Shown here: positions 16,722 to 24,967 of the stretch, piece by piece | Layout of the letters: each line of letters opens with the position of its first letter | How positions within the stretch are numbered: position 1 is the stretch's first letter | DNA from: Fimbriimonas sp. | GTDB taxonomy: Bacteria > Armatimonadota > Fimbriimonadia > Fimbriimonadales > Fimbriimonadaceae | NCBI GenBank assembly: GCA_030447945.1 | Contig: JAUJNV010000022.1 | Span: 1 to 35,860 of the forward strand | Reading direction: 5' to 3' | DNA: 35,860 bases | The notes under the pieces: generated by a model | Seen by the model: the letters and a program-made list of their open reading frames with translations, nothing else | Database searches by the model: none | What the model was told of the DNA's origin: nothing | Made by a program: the position numbers and the translations under genes

Positions 16722-16839
16722 GACCGTGCGGGACCGCGAAAAGTCGCTAATAATCATCCTGAGCCAAACGGTGAGCCGAAGAGACGAAAATATAGACCTT
16801 TTCCACCGTTTTTCGACGGTTTAAGCACAGTGTGGAAAA
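16694..16839. other. Candidate origin region (DnaA boxes, AT-rich patch)
   Basis: Besides the perfect box at 16694, there is TGTGGAAAA (16831-16839; reverse TTTTCCACA, one mismatch to the box) and the partial TTTTCCACC (16799). The last two form an inverted pair of 8-base arms. Between them and the first box lie AT-rich stretches (ctaataatcatc, gaaaatatagac). This is the only place in the window that looks like an origin, but the box number is low, so the call is tentative. Confidence 0.4.
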
Positions 16840-16956
16840 CTTCCTCGAATATGCTTGACAATCGTCTACAAGAGGAAGCTCCTTTTCCCCACGTTTCCCA
16901 ATGCTTGGGGCGAGCAACGTATAACCCTTCAGGCTAAAGGGTATGACGGTGCTATC

Positions 16957-17601
16957 GTGACGGCGGAAGGAAGGGTGCTGGGGGTGTTGGCAGGGGCGGA
17001 TATGCCGCCCGAGCGGCTCGCCGAATGGGCGCGATCGGCGGGAATGATTCTTGCCGCCGACTCGGGCGCGGACCGGCTTCTAGAGGTCGGGATCGTGCCC
17101 GACCTCGTCGTGGGCGACCTCGACTCGATCAGCCTTCTGGCGCAGTCGGAGCAACGGGAAATCCTGCACGATCCCGACCAGGACACGAGCGACTGCGACA
17201 AGCTGCTGGCGCTGGCGGCGGGGATGGGGTGCCGCTCAATCACCCTCTGCGGCGTGGAGGGCGACCTCCCGGACCACGTCCTCGGCACCCTCCACAGCGC
17301 CGCGCGCGCGTCGCTCGACGTCCGGCTGGCGTACCGGCGCGGGATCGGGAGAGTCCTGCGAGGGCCGTTCGCGGGCTCCATCGCGACGGGAGCCGGGAAG
17401 AGGGTGTCCCTCCTGCCGCTCGTGCCCTGCGAGGGCGTGACGCTACGGGGATTGGCGTGGGAGCTGGAGGACGCCGTGCTCGATCCCTTGGGGCTGACCA
17501 GCCTCTCGAACCGCGCGCTGGGCGACCGCGCGGAGATCCGCTTGGCGTCGGGAGCGGCGCTGCTGTTCATCGCCGCCGAAGGCGGGGCGGTTTGGGAGTA
17601 G
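16957..17601 (+). CDS. Thiamine pyrophosphokinase-like protein
   Basis: Transfers pyrophosphate from ATP to thiamine to give thiamine diphosphate. The N-terminal catalytic domain has LGVLAGADMP, ILAADSGADRLLEVGIVPDL, VVGDLDSI and DQDTSDCDKLLALAAGMG, all core motifs of ThiN-type enzymes. The C-terminal beta-rich thiamine-binding part has RVSLLPL and GLAWELEDAVLDPLGL, with SLSNRA. Length 214, typical. The GTG at 16957 is chosen because residues just after it begin the first strand; the frame is open further upstream (TTG 16855) but that part lacks homology. The FHA gene starts 1 base after the stop, so the two are co-transcribed. Confidence 0.88.
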   Translation: MTAEGRVLGVLAGADMPPERLAEWARSAGMILAADSGADRLLEVGIVPDLVVGDLDSISLLAQSEQREILHDPDQDTSDCDKLLALAAGMGCRSITLCGVEGDLPDHVLGTLHSAARASLDVRLAYRRGIGRVLRGPFAGSIATGAGKRVSLLPLVPCEGVTLRGLAWELEDAVLDPLGLTSLSNRALGDRAEIRLASGAALLFIAAEGGAVWE

Positions 17602-17602
17602 C

Positions 17603-18238
17603 ATGGAGCGCGCGGCGAACCGAGGGCCCTTGTGGGGCTGTCTACCTCCGGGGCGGAAGGCCGCAGGACGGTGCAAGGAAATGGTTGACGACGAGCTGAA
17701 CGACACGATGGCCACGACGGACGCGCCCAGCGTCCCCTCGCTGACGACGGACGACCACGCGGCGCAGGTAGACCACCCGCATGCGGGAATCGCGGAGGAA
17801 GGATGGAGCACGCCGCAGGCGGACATCGCTACGCCTCACGCGCAGTTCGCCAAGCTCGTGGTCAAGCGCGCCGGCGCGGAGACGGACATCGAGTACCCGC
17901 TGAACCCGCCGGCGATCGTGGGCCGCTTCGATCCTGCCGTCGGCCCCATCGACGTGGATTTGGCGCTGCTTCCCGAAGGGTCGTACGTGTCACGCCGCCA
18001 CGCCAAGTTCACCTACGACGACGGCGTGTGGCGCGTGCAGGATATGGGCTCCTCGAACGGGACCTTCGTGCTGAAGAGCGGCGATTTCGAGCGGATTCAG
18101 GATGCCGAGGAGCTGGAGGACGGGCAGGAAGTCGCCCTCGGCAACGCCCGCTTCGTCTTCCGCGTCACCGCTGCCGAGACCCCCTGGCCGCCGACCCCCG
18201 AGCCAGGAGGATTCAGGGGACTGACAATTGACGATTGA
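17603..18238 (+). CDS. FHA-domain protein
   Basis: 211 residues. An acidic, low-complexity N-terminal part (1-90) is followed by a forkhead-associated domain (about 95-195) that reads phospho-threonine signals. Domain features: PAIVGRFDP (GR loop), SYVSRRHAKFTYDDGVWRVQ (SRRHA), DMGSSNGTFV (SSNG), LEDGQEVALGNARFVFRV. No TM helix or kinase domain is fused. The ATG at 17603 has GGGAG 4 bases upstream. ATG 17681 with AAGGA is an alternative giving a shorter tail. The last residues (LTIDD) and TGA lie in the following palindrome. No Ser/Thr kinase is found nearby. Confidence 0.85.
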   Translation: MERAANRGPLWGCLPPGRKAAGRCKEMVDDELNDTMATTDAPSVPSLTTDDHAAQVDHPHAGIAEEGWSTPQADIATPHAQFAKLVVKRAGAETDIEYPLNPPAIVGRFDPAVGPIDVDLALLPEGSYVSRRHAKFTYDDGVWRVQDMGSSNGTFVLKSGDFERIQDAEELEDGQEVALGNARFVFRVTAAETPWPPTPEPGGFRGLTIDD

Positions 18239-18345
18239 CCGGATTTACGATGGACGACTTGGGAATCCAGCCCAATTAATAGTCAATCGTCGATTGTAAA
18301 TCGTCAATTCGCTCAATCGTCAATTCCGTCAATTGTCAATCGAGA
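18220..18345. repeat. Palindrome of GACAATT/GACGATT units
   Basis: The left part is ctgacaattgacgattg, accggatttacgatggac. The right part (agtcaatcgtcgattg, taaatcgtcaattcgctc, aatcgtcaattccgtc, aattgtcaatcgag) is the mirrored and longer arm. It lies between convergent genes and provides the stop codons and last residues of both (FHA protein ...LTIDD and oxidoreductase ...SRLTIDGIDD). Confidence 0.85.
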
Positions 18346-19348
18346 ATGGTTTTCCGGCCCGTCGCGCCCCTCCACGAAGTCGGCCAGCAAACGGCCGACC
18401 CAAGGGCCGAACTTGAAGCCGTGGCCGCTGCACGCGGAAGCGAAGAAGCCGCGCTCGCCGAGGCGGCCGAGGAGGAAGTCTTCGTTGGGGCGTTCGTGTA
18501 GAGGCAGCCGGTCGCGCCCTCCAGTTCCGGCTCCGCCACTCCGAAGCGCCGGCGTGCGGCGTCGCGGATGATCTCCAGGTCGTCGGGTAGCGGCGTGCGC
18601 TCGGCCTGCTCGGGGTCGTACTCGGGGCCCTGGCGGTGGACGCCCATCTTCAGGCCGGTCGCGTCGGAAGGGAAGCCGTAGGCGAGTTCCGGGCTGTCCT
18701 CGATCCACACCGGTCCCTCGACGCTTGCCTGCACATACGCCACCGTCTGGAGCGTCACCCGCACGGGCAGGGGCACGAACTCTCCGATCCACGCCCCTGC
18801 GCAGACGACGAAGGCGTCGAAGCCCGCCTCCAGATCCGCCCGTCCCACCTTGCGCGCCTCCACCCGCACGCCCGCCGCGAGGGCCAGATCTAGAGTTGCG
18901 CGGGGAGGGCGGCGGGCGCGTCGACCCAGCCGGCTTCGGGCGTCCAGACGCCGATCTCGTCGCTCCGGAGGCGCAGGGGCGGGGAAGACCCTGCCTACTT
19001 CTGAGGCGGCGAGCAGTTCGTGCGGGCACACCCAGGGCGGCGAGGCCATCCGCGGTCGAACGAAGCGCGGGCGAGTTCGGGTCGCCAAAGTAAAGCAGCC
19101 CGCACTCATTGAGGAGTCGCCGCGCCGAAGCCGCCTCCAGCTCGCGCGCCAAAGGGGATAGCCTGCCGCCATACACTCCGTGTAGAAGGGGTCCGCGCGC
19201 GCCGCACGATGCGGGACGCGCCGTGCGAGCTGCCCCGGGCATGGCTGAGGGGGAACTGCTCGAATATCGTGACCCGATGCCCACGCTCCGCCAGGGCGCG
19301 GGCGGCGCTGGCCCCGTGGATGCCCGCGCCGACGACGCCGAGATTCAT
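18313..19348 (-). CDS. Sarcosine oxidase-like FAD-dependent oxidoreductase (frameshifted)
   Basis: Related to monomeric sarcosine oxidase/N-methyl-tryptophan oxidase (DAO fold). The N-terminus has the Rossmann FAD motif MNLGVVGAGIHGASAARALA and then FEQFPLSHARGSSHGASRIV. Middle blocks: LLNECGLLYFGD, GVPHELLAASEV, FDAFVVCAGAWIGEF, WIEDSPELAYGFPSDATG. The C-terminal flavin-binding block is GCLYTNAPNEDFLLG, GFFASACSGHGFKFGPWVG. The usual attachment Cys for covalent FAD is in the region CSGHGFKF (Cys present). At least four frame changes occur. The stop TGA at 18313 is in the palindrome. Substrate unknown. Confidence 0.85.
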
Positions 19349-19349
19349 G

Positions 19350-19412
19350 GGGTTCGGGGTTGGGGGTTGAGGGTTAAGGGTCGGGAGTGTCCAGTCTCAA
19401 CCCTCAACCCTG
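19350..19412. repeat. Imperfect palindrome of GGGTTGA-type units
   Basis: Left units GGGTTCG GGGTTGG GGGTTGA GGGTTAA GGGTCGG GAG face ctcaaccctcaaccctgc. It sits between the start of the oxidoreductase and the end of the small basic-protein gene. Confidence 0.65.
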
Positions 19413-19587
19413 CATCTACGCCTGCTTCGTCTTCGCGCGGCCCGCTTCGCCGGGGCTTTGGGCTTGGTGGCGGGGGCGGCGGGGGCCGGCTTCTTGTCGG
19501 CGTATTGGGCGCGTAGCTCGCGCGCGGCGTCCTTTGCTTCTGCTTGCGATGCCGTCGCTGGCGGAGTTCCTTGTTCTTGATGCGCAT
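19413..19587 (-). CDS. Small Lys/Arg/Ala/Pro-rich protein (frameshifted)
   Basis: No family recognised. It starts MRIKNKELRQRRHRKQKQ, then, after a one-base shift, continues DAARELRAQYADKKPAPAAP, ATKPKAPAKRA and ends at a TAG near 19413-19430 depending on a second shift. About 55 residues, strongly basic, low complexity; such proteins often bind nucleic acid or ribosomes. The end coordinate is approximate because of the shifts. Confidence 0.45.
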
Positions 19588-19631
19588 TGGCGCTAAGGAT
19601 ACCTAGCGAGCGTCCGGCGAGGCTCGAATAC

Positions 19632-19761
19632 CAAAACCTCTCCCCGTGGCACCGGCACTCCTGCCGGTGATCCCTCTTCTGCGTGATCTCCTCTTCTGCC
19701 GGTGATCCCTCTCTTCCAGATCACCGGCAGGAGTGCCGGTGCCACGGGGGGAGGATTTTGG
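19632..19761. repeat. Long palindrome with CCGGCACTCCTGCCGG core
   Basis: Left arm: ccaaaacctctccccgtg, gcaccggcactcctgccgg, tgatc. Right arm: gatcaccggcaggagtgc, cggtgccacgggggg, aggattttgg. The arms are about 40 bases with one or two indels. The loop holds further partial copies (tctgccggtgatccctct). Each arm contains its own small palindrome. It lies downstream of rfaE1, and may end that transcript. Confidence 0.9.
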
Positions 19762-19782
19762 ATGAGCCTTAGGAATGCCCAG

Positions 19783-20762
19783 CTAGCCTTCGGAGAAGGA
19801 GAGGGCGGCGATGCGGTGGAGGTCGGCCGAACTCGGCACGGCGACGCCTGCGTGGGCGATCACGGCGGCGGCGGTGTGCGCGGCCAGTTGGAAGACGTCC
19901 CGTCGGAATCCGACCGATGCAATGCCCAGGGCGACCGTGGCGATCGTCGTGTCCCCCGCGCCGGTGGCGTCGAAGACCTCCGGTCGCTGGGCGGGCACGT
20001 GCAGGCTCTCCGTGCGGCTGGCGGCGGCCATCCCTTGGTCGCCCAGGGTCACCAGCACGGCGTCGACGTCGCCGCTCGCGGCGAGCCGCGCCGCCGTCGG
20101 GAGCTCCTTCGGGGGCGACCAGGTGTCGGGCAAGCCGAGCGCCTCCGTCGCCTCCGGACGGTTGAGGCTCACGAGAGAGGCCCCGGCATAGCCGCCGAAC
20201 GAGCGGGGCTTGGCGTGGCGACCACCGCCGCCCCTCGCGCTCGACCGGCCCGCACCATCTCAGCGATCAGGCGCGGCGTGAGCGCTCCCTTCACGTAGTC
20301 GCTGAGAACTACCACGTCCACCCCGTCCAGCTCCGCCTCGACCGTCCGCAGCAGGGCGTTCTCGACTTCAGGGCCGACCCGCTCCTGGGACTCGTGATCG
20401 ATCCGCAGCACCTGGTGGGAGGCATCGGCGAGCACGCGGGTCTTGCGGGTGGTGGACGTCCTGGATCGCGGACGATGACGCCCCGGACCGGATCCTCGTT
20501 CAGAGCGCGGTCGAGCGCATCCCCTGGCCTCGTCGCACCCCGCGACGCCGACGACGGTCGTCTCCGCCCCGAACCGCGCGAGGTTCCGTGCGACGTTGGC
20601 CGCGCCCCCGGCAGGAGTACGACGCGCTCGTGGCGCAGGATCAGTACCGGGGCCTCGACGGAGACGCGAGCGGCGCGTCCGTAGAGATACGTCGAGCATC
20701 ACGTCGCCGACCACGAGCGCCCGCCGGCCGCGAAAGGACGCCAGCAGGTCGCCCGGGCTCAC
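19783..20762 (-). CDS. RfaE1-type (HldE N-domain) PfkB sugar kinase (frameshifted)
   Basis: The PfkB-family kinase acting on D-glycero-D-manno-heptose 7-phosphate in its best-known members. Blocks: SFRGRRALVVGDVMLD, PGGAANVARNLARFGAETT, VVGVAGCDEA, LADASHQVLRIDHESQE, VDVVVLSDYVKGALTPRLI, SLNRPEATEALGLP, DAVLVTLGDQGMAA and the kinase motif FDATGAGDTTIATVALGIA (catalytic Asp). About 325 residues, so it is the separate kinase without the cytidylyltransferase domain. Frame changes near 20200, 20460, 20510, 20620 and 20680. The GTG start at 20762 overlaps the lgt stop (GTGA). Confidence 0.85.
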
Positions 20763-21563
20763 GCCGCGAGCAGCTCCTGCGCCGCGGCCCGCCGCCCGAA
20801 AAACACGAGCAATACGGCCCCCAAGATGATCATCGCCCCCGCCACCACGTGGGCCTCGGTCAGCGGCACGGGATGCGCGCCTCCCAGTAGGTCGAAGTTG
20901 CTTCGCTCGCGCTCGACCTGGAAGGCGAGTGCCCGCCTGCCAAAACTCGTAGATGAAGCGTGCGAGGCCGTGCACCACGAAGAACAGGCCGATGCCTTGG
21001 CCCGGCGCTAGACGCTTCTCGAACCGGAGCATGATAAGGAGCCCCGCGATGCTCATGATCGCCTCGTAGATCTGCGCGGGGTGGTGCGGACCTTGGGTGC
21101 CTCGGAACTGGACGCCCCAGGGCAGGTCCGTGGGGCACGCGCCGCCGTAGCAACAGCCGTTGAGCAGGCACCCGACCCGGCCGATGGCGTAGGCCAGCAG
21201 GTAGGCGGCGCAAGCAGGTCGCCGATCTTCAGGAAGCAGCGTTATGCCGTTTCGCCCAGATCGCCACGGCCCCGCCGCGAAGAGTAAGCCCCCGAAGCTG
21301 GTGAGCCCGGCAAACTCCAGAGTGAGAAGGCTGCGCGGGTTCGCGATATAGGTAGGCAGCTCTTGGAGGATGAAGACCACCCTCGCGCCGATGACGCCGG
21401 CGAAGAGCACGGCCAGGCAGAGGTCGGCGACTTTGTTCGGGTCGAACCCGAACGCCCGCGCGCGCCGCCGAACGAGCCACAGGGCGGCGAAGAACCCCAG
21501 CACGATCATCACGCCGAAGCTCCGGATCTTAACGGGGCCGAGTTCAAAGAGGACGTCGCGCAT
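20759..21563 (-). CDS. lgt: Prolipoprotein diacylglyceryl transferase (frameshifted)
   Basis: Attaches diacylglycerol to the lipobox Cys of prelipoproteins in the inner membrane. It starts MRDVLFELGPVKIRSFGVMI, followed by TM helices (LGFFAALWLVRRRARAFGFD, LCLAVLFAGVIGARVVFIL), GLTSFGGLLFA, the signature AIGRVGCLLNGCCYGG, HPAQIYEAIMSIAGLLIML, and the final helix reached after a frame change, LTEAHVVAGAMIILGAVLLV. At least two shifts (near 21245 and 20935). This window has several clear lipoprotein substrates. An alpha/beta hydrolase gene lies upstream on the same strand, and rfaE1 follows with a GTGA overlap. Confidence 0.93.
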
Positions 21564-21565
21564 TT

Positions 21566-21678
21566 CGGGTGTTCAGGTGTTCAGGTCTTCGGGTGTTCGG
21601 GTGTTGTGGTCTTCAGGGTCCGGACCGCCTGAAGACCCAGAAGCCTGAACACCCGAACGCCCGAACACCTGAACACCT
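21566..21678. repeat. Palindrome of GGTGTTCA units
   Basis: Left arm units: GGTGTTCA GGTGTTCA GGTCTTCG GGTGTTCG GGTGTT; right arm: gcctgaacacccgaacg, cccgaacacctgaacacc. The inner part (cttcagggtccggaccgcct, gaag) is also palindromic. It lies between the alpha/beta hydrolase gene and lgt. The hydrolase frame reads through it. Confidence 0.9.
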
Positions 21679-22532
21679 TCCCCATTATCCCGTTCCGCTC
21701 CGAAGCCGAAGAGGCCCGCGAAGTATCGCTCCGGCTGCTCCCAGCGCCCTTCGCTGTGGCCGCAGCCCTCGAACCACACGAGCGCCTTCGGGCCCGGGCA
21801 GGCTTCGTAGTTGCGGCGGCACTCGCCGGGGAGCGCGAGATCGTCCTTCGCGCCGTGCAGATGTAGCACCGGAACGCCCTCCAGTCGCTGGAGCGACTTC
21901 GCGACGTCGACGCGGAACGGTTGAATCCCCGCGAAGGGGATCGCGACAACCACGCTCGGCGCGAGGAACGCCATCAGCGCCTTGCCGCCGAGGAACCGCC
22001 ACCACCCGAGGATCGCGCTGCTGAGGCGGGAGTAACAACTGTCGAGGACGAGGACGTCGGCGAGTCCAGGGTTCTCGCCCATCGCCAGTGCCGAGGCGGC
22101 GGAGCCCATGCTGCTGCCGATGAGGATGATCTTCGCTCCCGGCCGCCTCGCACGGGCCCACGCCACGCCGGCCACCACGTCGTGCCGTTCCAGGAGTCCC
22201 ATCGTGGACTTCTTGCCCCCGCTCCGGCCGTGCGCGCGAAGGTCGAGCAGGAGGCTGGAGACGCCCCGCTTCCAGAGGGCGTACGCGACGGGCGCCAGCT
22301 CGGCGCGGTTCATCAGGTAGCCGTGCGCGAGCACCGCGACGGCGCCGTCCCCTTCGGCCCTGACCCACCACCCGCGCAGGCCGGTCTCGCCGCCGACTTC
22401 GACGTCCTCCTGAGGCGCCCCCATGACGCCCGGCGAGAGGAAAATCGGGATGCGAATCGGATGCAGGCTGAGCCACGCCACCACCACCAGAATCAGCAGA
22501 TACACCCCTAACGCGCCCAGAAACCAAGCCAT
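21573..22532 (-). CDS. Membrane-anchored alpha/beta hydrolase
   Basis: 319 residues. An N-terminal TM helix (MAWFLGALGVYLLILVVVAW) is followed by a serine-hydrolase domain: AVLAHGYLMNRAE (oxyanion region), LLLDLRAHGRSGGKK, nucleophile elbow GSSMGSAAS, acid region LHLHGAKDDLALP and catalytic His EGCGHSEG. It resembles YfhR/BAAT-type hydrolases; the substrate is not clear. The ATG at 22532 has GGGGAG 5 bases upstream; longer starts exist at 22559 and 22589. The last about 35 residues (GEGVQVFGRSGVQASGSS and on) are a translation of the palindrome and are probably just read-through. Likely co-transcribed with lgt. Confidence 0.85.
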   Translation of the reverse strand: MAWFLGALGVYLLILVVVAWLSLHPIRIPIFLSPGVMGAPQEDVEVGGETGLRGWWVRAEGDGAVAVLAHGYLMNRAELAPVAYALWKRGVSSLLLDLRAHGRSGGKKSTMGLLERHDVVAGVAWARARRPGAKIILIGSSMGSAASALAMGENPGLADVLVLDSCYSRLSSAILGWWRFLGGKALMAFLAPSVVVAIPFAGIQPFRVDVAKSLQRLEGVPVLHLHGAKDDLALPGECRRNYEACPGPKALVWFEGCGHSEGRWEQPERYFAGLFGFGAERDNGEGVQVFGRSGVQASGSSGGPDPEDHNTRTPEDLNT

Positions 22533-22587
22533 TCTGCTCCCCTTTGTTTTGTGCGCCATTTCTGTGGAAAATGGGACACGCATCCCC

Positions 22588-22934
22588 ATGTACGCCCTTA
22601 ACTTCTACACCGACCTCTACGGAGACGTCCTTCGCAACAACCGCAAGACGGTCACCATCCGCCTCGGCGACAAGACCGACAAGTACAAGACGGGGATGGT
22701 CGTCTGGGTCACGGTGGGCGCCCGGTTCGGGCGGCGGCGAAAGCTCTTCTCCGCCATCCTCGACCGCGTCGAGGTCAAGACCGTGGGCGAGCTATCGCCG
22801 CGCGACATCGAGCGCGAGAACCCGGAGCTTGGAGCCACGACGACGTGATCGCCGTTCTCTCCCGGATCTACGGCGATTTCATCACCCCGGAGCAGCGGGT
22901 GACGGTGATTTATTTCTCCAGAATCGATGACTGA
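22588..22934 (+). CDS. ASCH/PUA-like domain protein
   Basis: About 115 residues. It starts MYALNFYTDLYGDVLRNNRK, followed by TVTIRLGDKTDKYKTGMVVW, VTVGARFGRRRKLFSAILDR, VEVKTVGELSPRDIERENPE, and after a one-base shift near 22835, SHDDVIAVLSRIYGDFITPE, QRVTVIYFSRIDD. The small beta-barrel with an early Lys-Thr-x-Thr-x-Arg and a later hydrophobic-polar strand fits the ASCH fold, linked to RNA binding. Not a firm match to a named subfamily. It is divergent from the hydrolase gene, with 55 bases between. Confidence 0.65.
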
Positions 22935-22939
22935 AAACT

Positions 22940-23005
22940 GGGCGTTAGGCGTTGGGCTAATGTAGTCATACTGCTGCATCAACCCTAACGCCCAACGCCC
23001 AAGGC
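22940..23005. repeat. Palindrome of GTTAGGC/GTTGGGC units
   Basis: Left gggcgttaggcgttgggc, right aaccctaacgcccaacgccc, around a loop of about 20 bases. The same left half begins again at 35829 at the right edge of the window. Located between the ASCH and LURP-one genes. Confidence 0.9.
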
Positions 23006-23024
23006 CCGCTTCCCAACCCCCACC

Positions 23025-23669
23025 ATGGAAATTCCTCCTCCTCCCGTTCAATCCGTAGAGGCTCCGCCCGCTACTCTCGTTGCGACCGACCCGCGCTTCA
23101 GCCAGGAGAAGGACACGCTGAAGCCGCAGCTCCACACGATCATCGCGGGCGGTGTCCTCATCTACGACGCCGGCGGCAACCTCGCGCTGTACGTCCACCA
23201 GAAGGGGTTCCAGCTGAAGATGGAGATCCACGCGTACACGGACGAGAAGATGACCCACGAGCTCTTCTCCATCCACGCGCGCTCCATCATGGACTTCTCC
23301 GCCGCGTACGACGTGACGGACAAGGCCACCGGGCAGAGGCTGGGGACGCTCAAGCGCAAGGGGCTTAAGTCCACCTTCTTCAAGGACGAGTGGATCATCA
23401 TGGACCCCGCGGACCGTGAGGTCGGACAAGTGGTGGAGGACAGCACGCTCCTCGCCCTCTTGCGCCGCTTCGCCACGAACCTCATCCCGCAGTCCTACGA
23501 TATCGTTCTCCAGGGGCGCAAAATCGCCGACCTGCGGCAGCCGTTCAATCCGTTCGTGTACCACCTGGACATTGACCTCAGCCCCGACCCCCAGGGCACC
23601 ATGGACCGTCGTATGGTCCTCGCCACGGCCGTCATGCTGGCGGCGGTCGAAGGCCGGCAGAAGGGCTAG
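23025..23669 (+). CDS. LURP-one-related (DUF567/YxjI-like) protein
   Basis: 214 residues, intact. After a Pro-rich start (about 1-28) comes a tubby/scramblase-like beta-barrel: LHTIIAGGVLIYDAGGNLAL, YVHQKGFQLKMEIHAYTDEK, LFSIHARSIMDFSAAYDVTD, GTLKRKGLKSTFFKDEWIIM, VGQVVEDSTLLALLRR, QSYDIVLQGRKIADLRQPFN, and a C-terminal hydrophobic helix (MVLATAVMLAAVEG). The pattern of D-x-x-G-x-x-LG and the W-I-I strand is characteristic. The family's molecular function is unclear in bacteria. Neighbours do not help. Confidence 0.8.
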   Translation: MEIPPPPVQSVEAPPATLVATDPRFSQEKDTLKPQLHTIIAGGVLIYDAGGNLALYVHQKGFQLKMEIHAYTDEKMTHELFSIHARSIMDFSAAYDVTDKATGQRLGTLKRKGLKSTFFKDEWIIMDPADREVGQVVEDSTLLALLRRFATNLIPQSYDIVLQGRKIADLRQPFNPFVYHLDIDLSPDPQGTMDRRMVLATAVMLAAVEGRQKG

Positions 23670-23675
23670 GCATTG

Positions 23676-23820
<145 letters not shown>

Positions 23821-23859
23821 GACGTTTTCCACCCTCGCCCACCCGGTACGCTCGCGCCC

Positions 23860-24771
23860 ATGCCCCGCATGACCGTGGACGCCGCCGAGGCGCTGCTCGA
23901 CCAGGAAATTCGTGTGCTGGATAAGGGGTTCGTGCGCCTCGTGGACTACATGGGGGGCGACGCGCGGATCGTGCAGTCCGCCCGCGTCTCCTACGGCGCC
24001 GGCACGAAAACCTACCGCCAAGACCGGGGGCTCATCCACTATCTGCTTCGCAACTGGCACACCTCGCCGTTCGAGCAGGTGGTGCTCACGTTCCACGCGA
24101 AGATGCCGATCTTCGTCGCCCGGCAGTGGGTCAGGCATCGCACCGCGAAAGTTAATGAAATCAGCGGGAGATATTCCGTGATGAAGGACGAGTTCTACGT
24201 CCCTTCGCCGGAGCAGGTTCGCTACCAGAGCGAGTCGAACAAGCAGGGGCGCTCGGATGATGCTCTTCCGCCCCATGAAGCCGCCCGGGTGATCGAGACG
24301 ATGATCGAGGAGCAGCGGCAAGTGTACGCGAGCTACCAAGGCCTGCTGGATCAGAACGTGGCTCGCGAGCTGGCCCGCTCGAACCTCCCGCTCTCGCTCT
24401 ACACGGAGTGGTACTGGCAGATCGACCTGCACAACCTCTTCCACTTCCTGCGCCTGCGCCTCGACCCCCACGCGCAGTACGAGATCCGCGCCTACGCCGA
24501 GGCGATGGCCGAGTGCGCGCGCGCCGTCGCGCCGCTGGCCTATGAGGCGTTTGAGGAGCACATCCTGGGGTCCCTAACCTTTTCCCGCGCGGAGAGCGAG
24601 GCGCTCGCCAAGATGCTCGCGGGCGGCGAGGCGGGACTCGAGGGGCGGGCGCTGGCGACGTTCGAGGAGAAGCTTGCGAAGCTCCGCTCGTCAAGGCCCG
24701 CCGAGGAGTTGGAGGAGACGGGCGAGCCGCCGACCGGCGAATGGGCAATAAGCCCAGACAAGACCCAGTAG
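23860..24771 (+). CDS. thyX: FAD-dependent thymidylate synthase
   Basis: 303 residues, intact. Makes dTMP from dUMP with methylene-THF and NADPH through FAD. The ThyX motif RHRTAKVNEISGRYS is complete (RHRx4NExSxRY), preceded by FHAKMPIFVARQWV. Substrate-binding blocks: ARVSYGAGTKTYRQDRGLI, YLLRNWHTSPFEQV, LPLSLYTEWYWQIDLHNLFH, FLRLRLDPHAQYEIRAYAEA. The Glu-rich C-terminal tail (LEETGEPPTGEW) is longer than usual. No thyA is seen. ATG 23860 begins the homology; the frame is open upstream through the palindrome. Confidence 0.97.
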   Translation: MPRMTVDAAEALLDQEIRVLDKGFVRLVDYMGGDARIVQSARVSYGAGTKTYRQDRGLIHYLLRNWHTSPFEQVVLTFHAKMPIFVARQWVRHRTAKVNEISGRYSVMKDEFYVPSPEQVRYQSESNKQGRSDDALPPHEAARVIETMIEEQRQVYASYQGLLDQNVARELARSNLPLSLYTEWYWQIDLHNLFHFLRLRLDPHAQYEIRAYAEAMAECARAVAPLAYEAFEEHILGSLTFSRAESEALAKMLAGGEAGLEGRALATFEEKLAKLRSSRPAEELEETGEPPTGEWAISPDKTQ

Positions 24772-24800
24772 CCTTCGGGCCACGGGCTCTTAGAGACTGT

Positions 24801-24850
24801 AGAGACCCCCTCCCCGGCACGAGCCATCCGGGCAAGGGGAGGGGGTCTCT
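24801..24850. terminator. Perfect 15-base-arm hairpin after thyX
   Basis: agagaccccctcccc and ggggagggggtctct are exact reverse complements around a 20-base loop, 30 bases downstream of the thyX stop. No T run follows immediately (caacaatcttt), so a factor-independent terminator is only suggested. The following 117 bases to the SNase gene show nothing else. Confidence 0.6.
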
Positions 24851-24967
24851 CAACAATCTCTTTGGGAAGATCGGATCGAGCTCGCGGGGCAGCGGTTCTG
24901 CCAAAGCCACCGCGTCTTTCGCCCCTCGGGGCGTTCCCGGAATCAGGCGTACACTAAACCCAGGCTC

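Noticed and set aside
16855..16925. TTGACA at 16855 with tataac at 16921 as a promoter for the thiamine kinase gene
   Set aside because: The spacing is about 60 bases, far too long; no suitable -10 lies 16-18 bases after the TTGACA.
19504..19530. tRNA-like start gggcgcgtagctcgcgcg
   Set aside because: Resembles the 5' end of a tRNA, but no anticodon arm, T-arm or acceptor partner follows; it is part of the small basic-protein gene. No tRNA was found in the window.
20169..21563. Single fused Lgt-kinase protein
   Set aside because: A long open frame joins lgt and rfaE1 only because of a frame change near 20935. The true lgt end (AAAQELLAA, TGA at 20759) and a GTGA overlap are visible in another frame.
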